Of a DNA stretch of 64,000 nt, positions 29,875 through 38,329 are shown piece after piece. The notes under the pieces were generated by a model. The model was not told the origin of the DNA. It ran no database searches and was given only the letters and a program-made list of their open reading frames with translations. Position 1 is the first letter of the stretch. Each line of letters begins with the position of its first letter. The DNA comes from Mesorhizobium sp. GTDB lineage: Bacteria; Pseudomonadota; Alphaproteobacteria; Rhizobiales; Rhizobiaceae. The position numbers and the translations under genes were made by a program. The stretch lies in the NCBI RefSeq assembly GCF_017306545.1, contig NZ_JAFKID010000016.1:115613-179612 (forward strand). Direction: 5' to 3'.

Positions 29875-31497
29875 ATGAGCAGGAAACGCACGGCCTTTCG
29901 ACCATCACGGCGTCTGCTGCTCGGGCTTGGCGTCGCCGGCGGTGCCGTGCTGTGGGGCGGCAATACGGTGGCGCGGCTGATGCGCGGTCCGTCGGGAGCC
30001 AAGGATGCCGGTCGCATCCTCGACGCGGATGGGGTGACGCTGACGCTCAAGCCGCTGGACCCTGCGCCCGCCTACGACGCGTCGCTGCCCTGGCTGGCCA
30101 GGGGCGGCATGCTCAACGACGCCAGCGGCCTTTCGCGCACGCCGGTCTACGGCGTGGTCGAGGTGTCGAGCGAGGCGCACGTCGCACAGGCGCTCGCCTT
30201 CGCCCGCGCCAAAGGCTTGAAAGTGTCGATGGCCGGGGTGCGTCATTCCATGGGCGGGCAGGCCTTCGACGACAATGCGCTGGTGCTCGACATGCGCCGG
30301 TTCAACAAGGTTGCGGTGGACGCCGCAGCCATGACGATGACGGTACAGCCCGGCGCCACCTGGCATGCGATCCAGACCGTTCTGCATCCGCGCTTCGCGG
30401 TGAAAGCGATGCAATCGACCGATATCTTCTCCGTCGGCGGCTCGCTCTCGGTCAACGCGCACGGCATGGACCATCAGGCCGGCTCGGTGGCCGGTTCTAT
30501 CCGCTCGCTCAAAGTGATGCAGGCGGACGGTTCGGTAACGACCTGCTCGCGTGACGAGAACGGCGACCTATTCCGTCATGTCGTCGGCGGCTACGGCCTG
30601 TTCGGCGTGGTGCTGGGAGCGACGCTGGATATCGTCGACAACACCGTCTACCGCACCTCGCGCGAGATCATCAAATCCGACGACTTTCCGGCGTATTTCG
30701 CCGAAGTTCTGGAACCCAACAAGGATATCGGCCTGTTCTACGGCCACCTTTCGACCGCGCCGGGCAATTTCCTTCAAGACATGATCGTCTATCGCTACGA
30801 TAGGGTGGCGGACGAGCCGCCCGCCGGCCAGCCGCCGCTCGGCGAGCCGGGGGCGGTCGGCATCGAGCGCCTCGTCATGAACATGGCGAAGTGGGGCGGA
30901 CCGTTCCAGGAGCTGAAATGGTTCACGGAAAAGACGCTGGAGCCGCGCTTCGAAGCCTGCACGGTGGCCCGCACCGCCGCGATGGGCGAGGGCGAGGCGT
31001 GCCTCGTCACCCGCAACAACCCGATGCACGATTCCGTGCCCTACCTGTTCAACGATCTCGCCGGCGACACCGACATCCTGCACGAATACTACGTGCCGCG
31101 CGCCGCCTACGGCGCCTATATCGCCGAGGTGCGGGAAATCCTGCGCGCGCAGCCCCTGCAAGTGCTCAATGCGTCGATCCGCGTCGTCCACAAGGAGGAC
31201 GTGGCGCTGACCTATGCGCCGGAGCCGGCCTTCTCATTGGTGCTTTACATCAATCAGCCGGCGACCGGGGACGGCACCCGGCTCATGCGGACGCTGACCC
31301 GGGCGCTGATCGATGCGACCCTGAAGCACGGCGGCCGCTTCTTCCTGCCCTATCAGCTTCATTATACCGGCGCGCAGTTGCTGACTTCCTATCCCGAACT
31401 GCCGGCCTTTCTGGCGAAGAAGAAGGCGATCGATCCGGGCGAACTGTTCACCTCGACCTTTTACCGCGCCCTCAAGGTGCTGAGCGGCATTTCCTGA
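29875..31497 (+). CDS. FAD-binding (PCMH-type) oxidoreductase with probable Tat signal
   Basis: A 540-residue protein. The N-terminus RKRTAFRPSRRLLLGLGVAG has a twin-Arg followed by a hydrophobic stretch, so Tat export is likely. The PCMH FAD domain (about 55-240) shows GVVEVSSEAHVAQALAFAR, VRHSMGGQAFDDNALVLDM and QPGATWHAIQTVL, with FSVGGSLSVNAHGMD. The C-terminal half is the substrate domain. The family includes alditol and lactone oxidases; the substrate is not readable. The ATG at 29875 follows GGGAGG. Confidence 0.85.
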   Translation: MSRKRTAFRPSRRLLLGLGVAGGAVLWGGNTVARLMRGPSGAKDAGRILDADGVTLTLKPLDPAPAYDASLPWLARGGMLNDASGLSRTPVYGVVEVSSEAHVAQALAFARAKGLKVSMAGVRHSMGGQAFDDNALVLDMRRFNKVAVDAAAMTMTVQPGATWHAIQTVLHPRFAVKAMQSTDIFSVGGSLSVNAHGMDHQAGSVAGSIRSLKVMQADGSVTTCSRDENGDLFRHVVGGYGLFGVVLGATLDIVDNTVYRTSREIIKSDDFPAYFAEVLEPNKDIGLFYGHLSTAPGNFLQDMIVYRYDRVADEPPAGQPPLGEPGAVGIERLVMNMAKWGGPFQELKWFTEKTLEPRFEACTVARTAAMGEGEACLVTRNNPMHDSVPYLFNDLAGDTDILHEYYVPRAAYGAYIAEVREILRAQPLQVLNASIRVVHKEDVALTYAPEPAFSLVLYINQPATGDGTRLMRTLTRALIDATLKHGGRFFLPYQLHYTGAQLLTSYPELPAFLAKKKAIDPGELFTSTFYRALKVLSGIS

Positions 31498-31604
31498 TGC
31501 GAACCCTGCCTCTTTCCGCCCTCGCGCGTGCCGGTCTCGCTTGAGCACGCACTGAGGGGGTAGAAGTTGCCGGCTGACGATGGCCGGCTTCGCGACCGGT
31601 TGCG

Positions 31605-32972
31605 TCAGGCGGAGGCGCGGGCGCGCTTGGCTCGCGTGGAGGCTGGCCGCGAGCGCGGGCGGACAGCGGAAACCTCGGGAAGTTCCGCTTTGCCGGCGAG
31701 CGTGCCTCGTTGCTGGCGCAGGCCGGCCACAGTGCGGTTCAAGCCCTCGATCTTGGCGAGCATTTCCTTCACCTGCCGTTCGTGTAGGCTGGTCTGCCGC
31801 GCCCGTTCGACCTGCATCTCGCCGGTCATGTCGGCCAGCTTGCGTTCCGCGAAGGTTTTTTGCGATTCCGCCTCGCTCAGCCTTGCGTTGAGCGCGGTGA
31901 TTTCGGCGGCAGTCTCGTTCTGGTCGGAAACGCCGGCCTGAACGCGCGACAGCAGGCTCTGGATCTCCGAGCGCAGGGCGTGCAGTTCGCTCTGGTAAAG
32001 CTCCTCGCGCTCATCCATCTCGCGGTTGAAACCGGCGACGGCGTCGTTGGCCTCGATCAGTTTCTGCTCCAGCGAATCGGCAAGCTGCTGGAGGCGCGAG
32101 GCTTCCTTCTCCTCGCTGGCGAGCTTGGCCGCCATCTTGGCGATCCTGGCGGTTTCCCCGGTGTGCAGCGAGGAAATATCCTCGAATTTGCGGCGGGTTT
32201 CGGCCTGCCGCTGCAAGGCCTTATCGAGATCAAGGGCGAGGCTGACGTTCTTCTCGCGCAGCAACTCGTTCTCGCGCATGAAGCGCTCGGCCTCGCTGCT
32301 CCTTGCGGCGAGCGTGGTGTGCATGTCGTTCTGCGCCATTTCGGCGCGCGAGGCGGCACTCCTGGCCTCGACCGCCTCCAGCTTGGCGGCCGCCATTTCC
32401 TCGCGCATCTGGTCGGCCTCGGTCATCAGCTTGGCCTCGCGCCGCTTCATGACCTCGATGAGCTGGTCGTAGCGGCCGCGCAGTTTCTCCAGCTTCTCCA
32501 GCCTGTCGGTGAGCTTGCGGTTTTCCGAAGACAGGGCGGCGACGCCATGGTCCAGCTCGTTGGCGCGGCGCACGTCGGCATAGCAGTCGTCGATGAAGTC
32601 GCGGCCGAGGTGATGCGAGGACTGGATCTTGGCGAGGGCCGCGCCGATCACGTCGAGCTGCTGCTGCACGGTCGCACGCGCCTCATCGAAGGCGGCGATA
32701 TCGGTGAAGCGGGCCTGCGCGTGGGCGGTCATGCGCTCGCTCAGCCTCTCCTCATCGGTCGTCTCGTCCTGCGCGCCGGCGGCGAGGTCGGCTTCCAGTT
32801 CGGGCACCCATTCCGTGTCGTCCTGTTCCTCGGATTCCATCGGCTCGGCCGGCGCTTCCATTTCGGCGGGCAGCAGGAATTCTTCCTTGAGGATATCGTC
32901 CATGTCGCTCTCCAGGGCGACGAACGCCCGTTTCATGGTGCCTTTGCGGGTGAGTATGTTGGCGAGATTCAT
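31605..32972 (-). CDS. Long coiled-coil protein of unknown function
   Basis: A 455-residue protein beginning MNLANILTRKGTMKRAFVAL. An acidic segment (about 20-75, EMEAPAEPMESEEQDD) precedes about 330 residues of near-continuous coiled coil rich in Ala, Glu, Arg, Leu. A basic C-terminus follows (RPRSRPASTRAKRARA). No enzymatic motif was seen. Size and architecture suggest a scaffolding or cell-cycle role, as seen for alphaproteobacterial coiled-coil proteins, but this is inference. The ATG at 32972 is preceded by AGGGAAG. Confidence 0.8.
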   Translation of the reverse strand: MNLANILTRKGTMKRAFVALESDMDDILKEEFLLPAEMEAPAEPMESEEQDDTEWVPELEADLAAGAQDETTDEERLSERMTAHAQARFTDIAAFDEARATVQQQLDVIGAALAKIQSSHHLGRDFIDDCYADVRRANELDHGVAALSSENRKLTDRLEKLEKLRGRYDQLIEVMKRREAKLMTEADQMREEMAAAKLEAVEARSAASRAEMAQNDMHTTLAARSSEAERFMRENELLREKNVSLALDLDKALQRQAETRRKFEDISSLHTGETARIAKMAAKLASEEKEASRLQQLADSLEQKLIEANDAVAGFNREMDEREELYQSELHALRSEIQSLLSRVQAGVSDQNETAAEITALNARLSEAESQKTFAERKLADMTGEMQVERARQTSLHERQVKEMLAKIEGLNRTVAGLRQQRGTLAGKAELPEVSAVRPRSRPASTRAKRARASA

Positions 32973-33235
32973 CGCGCTTCCCTGCCTGTTTCGGCCGACT
33001 GCAAGAGCGGCATTCATTATTTGTTAATAAATCATACATGCTTTCAATGGCTTGGAAACGGCCTGCCGGGACGACTTCAACTTATAGTAAACAGCGTTAA
33101 TGTAAGCGTCGCGGCACTTCGCTCGCGTTGGAAGATGAATACAATGGAAGCTTCATCATTGCTTCTATGTATACATTCAATACTGAAATCTGTGCGAGCG
33201 AGCCGCCAACGCCACCCATGACCCGGCCCGCCGCG
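32973..33235. promoter_or_regulatory. AT-rich intergenic region upstream of the coiled-coil gene
   Basis: No gene was seen in these 263 bp, which are markedly AT-rich for this window (TTATTTGTTAATAAATCATAC near 33018). At 33137-33180 an imperfect inverted repeat pairs GAATACAATGGAAGC with GCTTCTATGTATAC. It presumably contains the promoter of the coiled-coil gene. Confidence 0.4.
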
Positions 33236-34366
33236 TCAGTAGTCGTAGACGTGTTCCAGTTTCGCACCGGCGCCGGCGAGCGCCGGCAAGACGGTGTGGA
33301 GCCGGCGGACGGCGACGATCAGGCCGGTGCGGCGGCGATCCGGGTCGGCGGGAAGCGGATAGGCGAACAACTGGCGTGCGCCTTCCGGTGCGGCGACGGG
33401 ATCGGCTGAAAGCACGGTGATCATGATCTCGTCGTTTCCGCCGATCTCGACGAAGGAAACGCCCTTGCCGATCAGGCGCGGGATCATTTCGGTGAAGGCC
33501 TGGTAGCGCTTCGTCACGAAGACGGTGCCGTCGGTGCCGAAATCATGCTCCAGCGCGGTGTCGGGCTCGTTGCGCGTCGCCTCCGCGACAGGCCCTTTCG
33601 CCCAGACGTGGATGTCGAGGAAAGCGGGGTCGGCGGTGGCGGCCAGCGCGGACTTGATGAGATCGGCGTAGCCTTGCTTGACCGTGTCGGCCAAGCCGAA
33701 GGCGAGCTTGCGCTCGCCCGGCCGTACGCTGCCGTCATCTGGCGCCGGCTGGACGGCGAGCAGCCCGGCGCGCTTTTCAGCATAGGGGAATTCGTACCAC
33801 GGAACCTGGTCGAGAAAGGCGGCGTAATCGGCGGCGACCCTGGCCTGGTAGGCGTCGACAGCCGTGCGTTTGCCGGCGGCGAGTTCGGTGACGCGGCCGA
33901 TCGTGTTCTCGTAGGCCCATTGGACACCATGTTCGATGGTGTGGCTGGTGCCGATGACGGCCAGCATCTGATGGTTCTGGAAATTGAAGGAATAGGCGGC
34001 GCTGGCGCGGATCATCATGGCGTAGTCCTGCCAGAAGCGGCCGACATAGGACCAGTAGGGAAAGCCGCTCGGCTGGTTTTCCTTCACGTAGCCGGCATAG
34101 TCACGCGCGGCGTAGACGATCGCCCATTCGGGATAGGTGAGGAAGGTCGATTCCGGCGGCCGCCTATAGCCGGGGATTTCGGCGCGCACCTTGTCGGCAA
34201 GCGCTTTGGGCGGCGCGCCGTCGGCGATGCCGGGAAGGGGCGCTGTGTCGACCGGCCCTGTCGTGATGAAGCCGTAGGCAAGCCCCAGCACCGGCACGAG
34301 AATGGCGATGACGGCCAGCCAGACAACCAGCTTGACGAGGCGCCAGAGCCAGCGGAACAGCAGCAT
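33236..34366 (-). CDS. Membrane-anchored protein of unknown function
   Basis: A 376-residue protein with one N-terminal membrane segment (LVKLVVWLAVIAILVPVLGLAYG, about 10-32) and a soluble remainder, probably periplasmic. Aromatic-rich stretches stand out: STFLTYPEWAIVYAARDYA, FPYWSYVGRFWQDYAMM, VPWYEFPYAEKRAG. TSHTIEHGVQWAYENTIGR follows. It is 6 nt downstream of the gene at 34373 in the same orientation, so the two form an operon. I do not recognise a named family. Confidence 0.75.
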   Translation of the reverse strand: MLLFRWLWRLVKLVVWLAVIAILVPVLGLAYGFITTGPVDTAPLPGIADGAPPKALADKVRAEIPGYRRPPESTFLTYPEWAIVYAARDYAGYVKENQPSGFPYWSYVGRFWQDYAMMIRASAAYSFNFQNHQMLAVIGTSHTIEHGVQWAYENTIGRVTELAAGKRTAVDAYQARVAADYAAFLDQVPWYEFPYAEKRAGLLAVQPAPDDGSVRPGERKLAFGLADTVKQGYADLIKSALAATADPAFLDIHVWAKGPVAEATRNEPDTALEHDFGTDGTVFVTKRYQAFTEMIPRLIGKGVSFVEIGGNDEIMITVLSADPVAAPEGARQLFAYPLPADPDRRRTGLIVAVRRLHTVLPALAGAGAKLEHVYDY

Positions 34367-34372
34367 CGGCGT

Positions 34373-34807
34373 TCAGGCCGCGGCGAGACGGGCGCCGACC
34401 CGCTTCGCCAACACGAAGCCGACCCACACGGCAAAGCCGCCGATGACGATGTGCGGCAGGTTGGCGAAGACCCGCACCGGGAACTCGATGTCGGCGAAGG
34501 AGCGAAAGCCGTTGGTGAAGATGCCGCCGTCGAGGCAGCCCGAGCCGGTGACGAGGCCGAGGATGCCATCGAACAGATAGACCGAGCCGAACAGCCTGAA
34601 ATAGAAGACCGACTGCCGGTGCGAGATCATTCCGGCGGCGAACGCCCAGGCGCCGGAGAAGGCGTGCAGCAGGTCGTCGTACCATTGCAGCGAAAACAGG
34701 CCGAACAGATTGCCGCCGGCGTCGTTGAAGGCCGGCACGTAACCGACGCCGACGACGGCGAAGAACAGCAGGGCATAGGCGACGGCGAGCTTCTGGATCA
34801 GCGTCAT
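34373..34807 (-). CDS. Small integral membrane protein
   Basis: A 144-residue protein with about four hydrophobic segments (LAVAYALLFFAVVGVGYVPAF, LHAFSGAWAFAAGMI, FRLFGSVYLFDGILGLVTG, ANLPHIVIGGFAVWVGFVLA). The hallmark is LQWYDDLLHAFSGAWAF with conserved Asp and His. It is 6 nt upstream of the membrane-anchored gene at 33236, so they may act together. Function unknown. Confidence 0.8.
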   Translation of the reverse strand: MTLIQKLAVAYALLFFAVVGVGYVPAFNDAGGNLFGLFSLQWYDDLLHAFSGAWAFAAGMISHRQSVFYFRLFGSVYLFDGILGLVTGSGCLDGGIFTNGFRSFADIEFPVRVFANLPHIVIGGFAVWVGFVLAKRVGARLAAA

Positions 34808-34969
34808 GAATCGGCCTCGCGACGGGACGGCTCGACAGTAGCCCATTTCACGGGATCGTGAAACCGAACGCCGTGGGCGGCGGGGCTTGCCAAGCGGCGG
34901 CGCCGGCGTTCAATGACGCAAGCGGCGGCATTGTCGTCGCTGCGGGGATGCTCGTCTTTGGGAGGGCGC

Positions 34970-35902
34970 GTGAAAGTCGGGGTGGTTCTCAACCCGGTCG
35001 CCGGAGGCGGCAGGCTAAGACAGGATTGGCCGGGCGTCGCGGCCGCATTGAAGCGGCGTTTCGGCGCTTTCGACCTGCGCGAGACGCAGGCGGCCGGCGA
35101 CGCCGAGCGGCTGGCGCTGGACTTTGCCGCGCTCGGCTACGACCTCGTCATCGCGGCCGGCGGCGACGGCACGGCGAGCGAAGTGGCGGACGGTCTGCTA
35201 CAGGCGGCCGGCGAGCAGGGGCGCAGACCCGACCTCGCGCTGCTGCCCTGCGGCACCGGCATCGACTTCGCCCGAGGGCTCGGCCTGCCGCGCGATCTCG
35301 ACAGGCTCATCGAGCGCATCGCCAAGGCCAAGGGCAGGGCGGTGGATGCCGGTCGCATCTCCTATGTCGACGATCACGGCGCGCTGGCCAGCCGCCATTT
35401 CATCAACATCGCCAGCGCCGGCCTGTCGGGCGCCACCGACCGCGCGGTCAACGCCGACAAGCGCAAGGGGCGCGTTTCCGCCAAGGCGCTGTTCTACTGG
35501 CGCACCGTGGCGGAGTTCATCCGCTATCGGTTCCAGAACGTGCGCATCACTGTGGACGACGCCGAACCGATCGAGGCTCGCGTGGCCCTGGTGGCGGTGG
35601 CGAACGGCAAGTTTTTCGGCGGCGGCATGATGGTCGCGCCGGACGCCGCGCTGGACGACGGCCAGTTCGAGGTCGTCATCCTGCGCGCCGCCAGCAAGGC
35701 GAGGCTGATCTGGGACCTTCGGCTGGTCTATGGCGGAAGGCACCGCAACCATCCGGCCATCACCATCCTGCGCGGGCGTAAGGTGGTGGTCGAACCGGTC
35801 GGCGCCGACGATGCGGCGCTGGTCGATATCGACGGCGAATCGCCGGGGCGCATTCCGGCAACGTTCGAGATGCTGCCCGGCGCGCTGATGCTGAGGTTCT
35901 GA
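34970..35902 (+). CDS. Diacylglycerol/lipid kinase family protein (YegS-like)
   Basis: A 310-residue kinase of the DAGK catalytic family: VGVVLNPVAGGGRL near the start, LVIAAGGDGTASEVADGLLQ near 70 (the GGDGT nucleotide loop), LLPCGTGIDFARGLGLP near 100, and ANGKFFGGGMMVAPDAALDDGQFEVV near 220. It would phosphorylate a lipid such as diacylglycerol or sphingosine-like acceptor; which one is unknown. The GTG at 34970 is preferred because GGGAGGGCGC precedes it; an ATG 19 codons upstream lacks a site. Confidence 0.88.
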   Translation: MKVGVVLNPVAGGGRLRQDWPGVAAALKRRFGAFDLRETQAAGDAERLALDFAALGYDLVIAAGGDGTASEVADGLLQAAGEQGRRPDLALLPCGTGIDFARGLGLPRDLDRLIERIAKAKGRAVDAGRISYVDDHGALASRHFINIASAGLSGATDRAVNADKRKGRVSAKALFYWRTVAEFIRYRFQNVRITVDDAEPIEARVALVAVANGKFFGGGMMVAPDAALDDGQFEVVILRAASKARLIWDLRLVYGGRHRNHPAITILRGRKVVVEPVGADDAALVDIDGESPGRIPATFEMLPGALMLRF

Positions 35903-35904
35903 TT

Positions 35905-35924
35905 CAATCGCCTCGCGCGGCGAT
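35905..35924. repeat. Small hairpin between convergent genes
   Basis: AATCGCC and GGCGATT pair around a TCGCGC loop. TGAATCGCC reappears about 50 nt downstream, so the 82-bp gap may form a larger structure. It could end transcription of either convergent gene, but no U-run follows. Confidence 0.35.
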
Positions 35925-35984
35925 TCATGACGTTGCGAGATCGATTCCGGATCGGGCGCCATGCGCCTGAATGTGAATCGCCTT

Positions 35985-36908
35985 CTACGCTTCCAGCGTT
36001 GCCGGAAAACCGGGTGCCCGCAGGTCCGTGCCGGCTGCATCCTCGATCAGTTTGACGATCATCGTTGACCAGGCACCACCGCCATAGGTCGCCTTGCCCT
36101 GCTCGAAAATGGCTGCGACGCGGGCGGCGAGATCGAGCGGAACGCCGCCGTCTTTCGCCATTTTCAGCGCAAAGCCAAGATCCTTTAGCGCCAGGTCCAT
36201 CGTGAAGCCAATGTCGTAGGAGCCGTTCAATACGAGCTGGCTCTCGGTCTCGTGGACGAAAGAGTTGCCCGACGAGGCGATGATGGCGTGGTAGGCTTGC
36301 GCGAGATCGAGGCCGCCCTTTCTTGCCAGCATCAGCGCCTCGCCGGCGGCGACCAGATGAATGAAGGCCAGCATGTTGGTGATGACCTTGATCACTGCGG
36401 CCGAGCCGATTGGGCCCATCAAGAAGGGTTTCGCGCACATCGCCTTGATGGCCGGTCGATGGCGTGCGTAGAGGGCGGGGTCGCCGCCGACGAGGGCGGT
36501 GATCCTGCCCCGGGCTGCGAGATGGACGCCTCCGGTGACGGGGCATTCCAGCGTTTCGACACCGCGTTCGGCTGCAATTGCCGCAAGCCGCATGATCTCG
36601 TCGCGCCCGTTGGTGGACATCTCGATCCATGTCGCCCCCTGCGGCAGACCGTCCAGCAGCCCGTCCGGTCCGGCGAGCACGGTTTCGCTCACCGTCGGCG
36701 AGGGCAGGCAGGTGATGGCATTGCCGGTGCGTGCGGCCGCCTCGGCAGGGTTTTTTGCCGCCGCCGCGCCCTGATTGACAAGGTGCTCAACGGCAGCCGG
36801 ATCGCGGTCGAAGACGGTGACGGCAAAGCCGTTGCGCAGAAGGCTGGCCGCCAGGTGCCCGCCGAGATGGCCGAGGCCGACAAAAGCGTATGACTGTTTC
36901 AAAGGCAC
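35985..36908 (-). CDS. 3-hydroxyisobutyrate dehydrogenase-family NAD(P)-dependent oxidoreductase
   Basis: A 307-residue beta-hydroxyacid dehydrogenase: N-terminal Rossmann loop FVGLGHLGGHLAASLLRNGF, the substrate segment LECPVTGGVHLAARGRITALVGGD, and the catalytic Lys in AAVIKVITNMLAFIHLVAAGEAL (about residue 172). The start is GTG at 36908, with AAAGGT just before. It lies 35 nt downstream of an enolase-superfamily gene in the same orientation. Substrate not determined; a sugar-acid pathway is suggested by the neighbours. Confidence 0.88.
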   Translation of the reverse strand: MPLKQSYAFVGLGHLGGHLAASLLRNGFAVTVFDRDPAAVEHLVNQGAAAAKNPAEAAARTGNAITCLPSPTVSETVLAGPDGLLDGLPQGATWIEMSTNGRDEIMRLAAIAAERGVETLECPVTGGVHLAARGRITALVGGDPALYARHRPAIKAMCAKPFLMGPIGSAAVIKVITNMLAFIHLVAAGEALMLARKGGLDLAQAYHAIIASSGNSFVHETESQLVLNGSYDIGFTMDLALKDLGFALKMAKDGGVPLDLAARVAAIFEQGKATYGGGAWSTMIVKLIEDAAGTDLRAPGFPATLEA

Positions 36909-36943
36909 ACCTTTGTTGGGCAGCGCTTTCCGTTAATTTGTAG

Positions 36944-38155
36944 TCACGGCATCAGCGGCGTCTGCATCATCTCCAGATGCAAGGCCTTGCCGTCATAGGG
37001 ATGCGCCTCGCACACCGCTTCATCCAATTCGACGCCCAGCCCCGGTTCGTTCGACGGAACGACACAGCCGTCCTGCCACTCGATCTTTTTCTTCAGCAGC
37101 GTCGCGTGGAAACCGTCCCATTGCTTCAGCGATTCCAGGATGAGGAAGTTCGGCAGCGTCACCGCGAGTTGGATGTTGGCAGCGCCGACGATCGGGCCGC
37201 AATAGCAGTGCGGCGCGACCTGGATATGCCAGGCTTCGGCTAGTGCCGCGATCTTCTTGGTTTCGAGGATGCCGCCGGAGCGGCCGAGGTCGGGTTGCAG
37301 GATGGTGGCGGCGCGGGTTTCGATGACGCGGGCGAACTCGAATTTCGTCGTCAGCCGCTCGCCGGTGGCGATAGGGATTTTGGTGCCGCGCGCGACCTCG
37401 GCCATCACTTCGGGCATATCGGGCGGTACCGGCTCCTCAAACCACAGCGGATCGTAGGGCTCGATGGCGCACGCCATGCGCAGCGCGCCGGATGCCGTGA
37501 ACTGGCCGTGCGTGCCGAACAGGATATCGGCCCTGGTGCCGACCGCCTCGCGGATCGCCTTCAGCATGCGTGCCGACAGGTCGATGTCGACGAGGCGCGG
37601 CTGGTGGCCATCGAAAGCGGTGTAGGGGCCGGCGGGATCGAGCTTTACCGCATTGAAGCCCTGCTTGACATAGAGGGCGGCGCATTCGGCGGCGAGGTCG
37701 GGGTCGTTGTAGACGTTCTTGCCGCTGACATCCTCGGTGTGGACCGAGCCGGTGTGCGGGTAGAGATAGGTGTAGGAGCGCAGCTTTTCGTGCACCCGCC
37801 CGCCGAGCAGTTGGTAGACCGGCTGGCCGGCTTCCTTGCCGATAATGTCCCAGCAGGCCATTTCCAGCGCCGAGAAGCAGCCCATGGCGGACACGTCCGG
37901 CCGCTGGGTGAAACCGGAGGAATAGCAGCGGCGGAAGAAGGTCTCGATGGCGTGCGGGTCGTGGCCGATGAAATAGCGCTCGGCCATGTCCTCGATCATG
38001 CGGGCGGTGACGTGAGCAGAGAAGGTAGCGTTGTAGGCCTCGCCGTAACCGACGACGTTGGAATCGGTCGTCAGGCGCACGAAGATGAAATACTTGCCGC
38101 CGATGCCGGGGGGGGGATTGCCGACAACCCAGGTTTTGACGTCGGTGATTTTCAT
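36944..38155 (-). CDS. Enolase-superfamily (mandelate racemase type) sugar-acid dehydratase
   Basis: A 403-residue enzyme: N-terminal capping domain (about 1-130; GYGEAYNATFSAHVTARMIED) and a barrel (about 135-390). Seen: ALEMACWDIIGKEAGQPVYQLLGG, DPLWFEEPVPPD, PIATGERLTTKFEFARVIE, ILQPDLGRSGGI and VAPHCYCGPI. The last two match galactonate/mannonate dehydratase-like enzymes. The first barrel segment reads FGTHGQF, where many relatives have a metal-binding Asp two residues before this His. It is 35 nt upstream of the HIBADH gene in the same orientation. Confidence 0.85.
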   Translation of the reverse strand: MKITDVKTWVVGNPPPGIGGKYFIFVRLTTDSNVVGYGEAYNATFSAHVTARMIEDMAERYFIGHDPHAIETFFRRCYSSGFTQRPDVSAMGCFSALEMACWDIIGKEAGQPVYQLLGGRVHEKLRSYTYLYPHTGSVHTEDVSGKNVYNDPDLAAECAALYVKQGFNAVKLDPAGPYTAFDGHQPRLVDIDLSARMLKAIREAVGTRADILFGTHGQFTASGALRMACAIEPYDPLWFEEPVPPDMPEVMAEVARGTKIPIATGERLTTKFEFARVIETRAATILQPDLGRSGGILETKKIAALAEAWHIQVAPHCYCGPIVGAANIQLAVTLPNFLILESLKQWDGFHATLLKKKIEWQDGCVVPSNEPGLGVELDEAVCEAHPYDGKALHLEMMQTPLMP

Positions 38156-38183
38156 GGGGTGATGCTCCTCCGTTCGATCCTGG

Positions 38184-38319
38184 CGCTGCCCCTCACCCTC
38201 ACCCTCACCCTCACCCTCTCCCCGTAAACGGGGCGAGGGGGACGCCGGCGTTGCGGCCAGCTTCCTTCGCCCCGTCTACGGGGAGAAGGTGGCGGCAGCC
38301 GGATGAGGGGCGGCGCAGA
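38184..38319. repeat. Intergenic palindromic repeat related to the uvrB insertion, with CCCTCA microsatellite
   Basis: GCCCCTCACCCTCACCCTC gives about five CCCTCA units. The hairpin CTCCCCGTAAACGGGGCGAG follows, then CGCCCCGTCTACGGGGAGAA, then GATGAGGGGCGGCGC closing the outer inverted repeat. These are the same half-elements as in uvrB (25272-25406), in the opposite relative order. It fills the gap between the GMC and enolase-superfamily genes. Confidence 0.8.
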
Positions 38320-38329
38320 CGGCTTGTCA

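Noticed and set aside
38190-38218. Tandem CCCTCA units as a possible CRISPR or satellite array
   Set aside because: Six-base units with no spacers, and part of a palindromic repeat; a simple microsatellite.
36977-38227. Plus-strand open frames opposite the enolase-superfamily gene
   Set aside because: The minus-strand protein has all superfamily segments in order; the plus frames have no recognisable domain.
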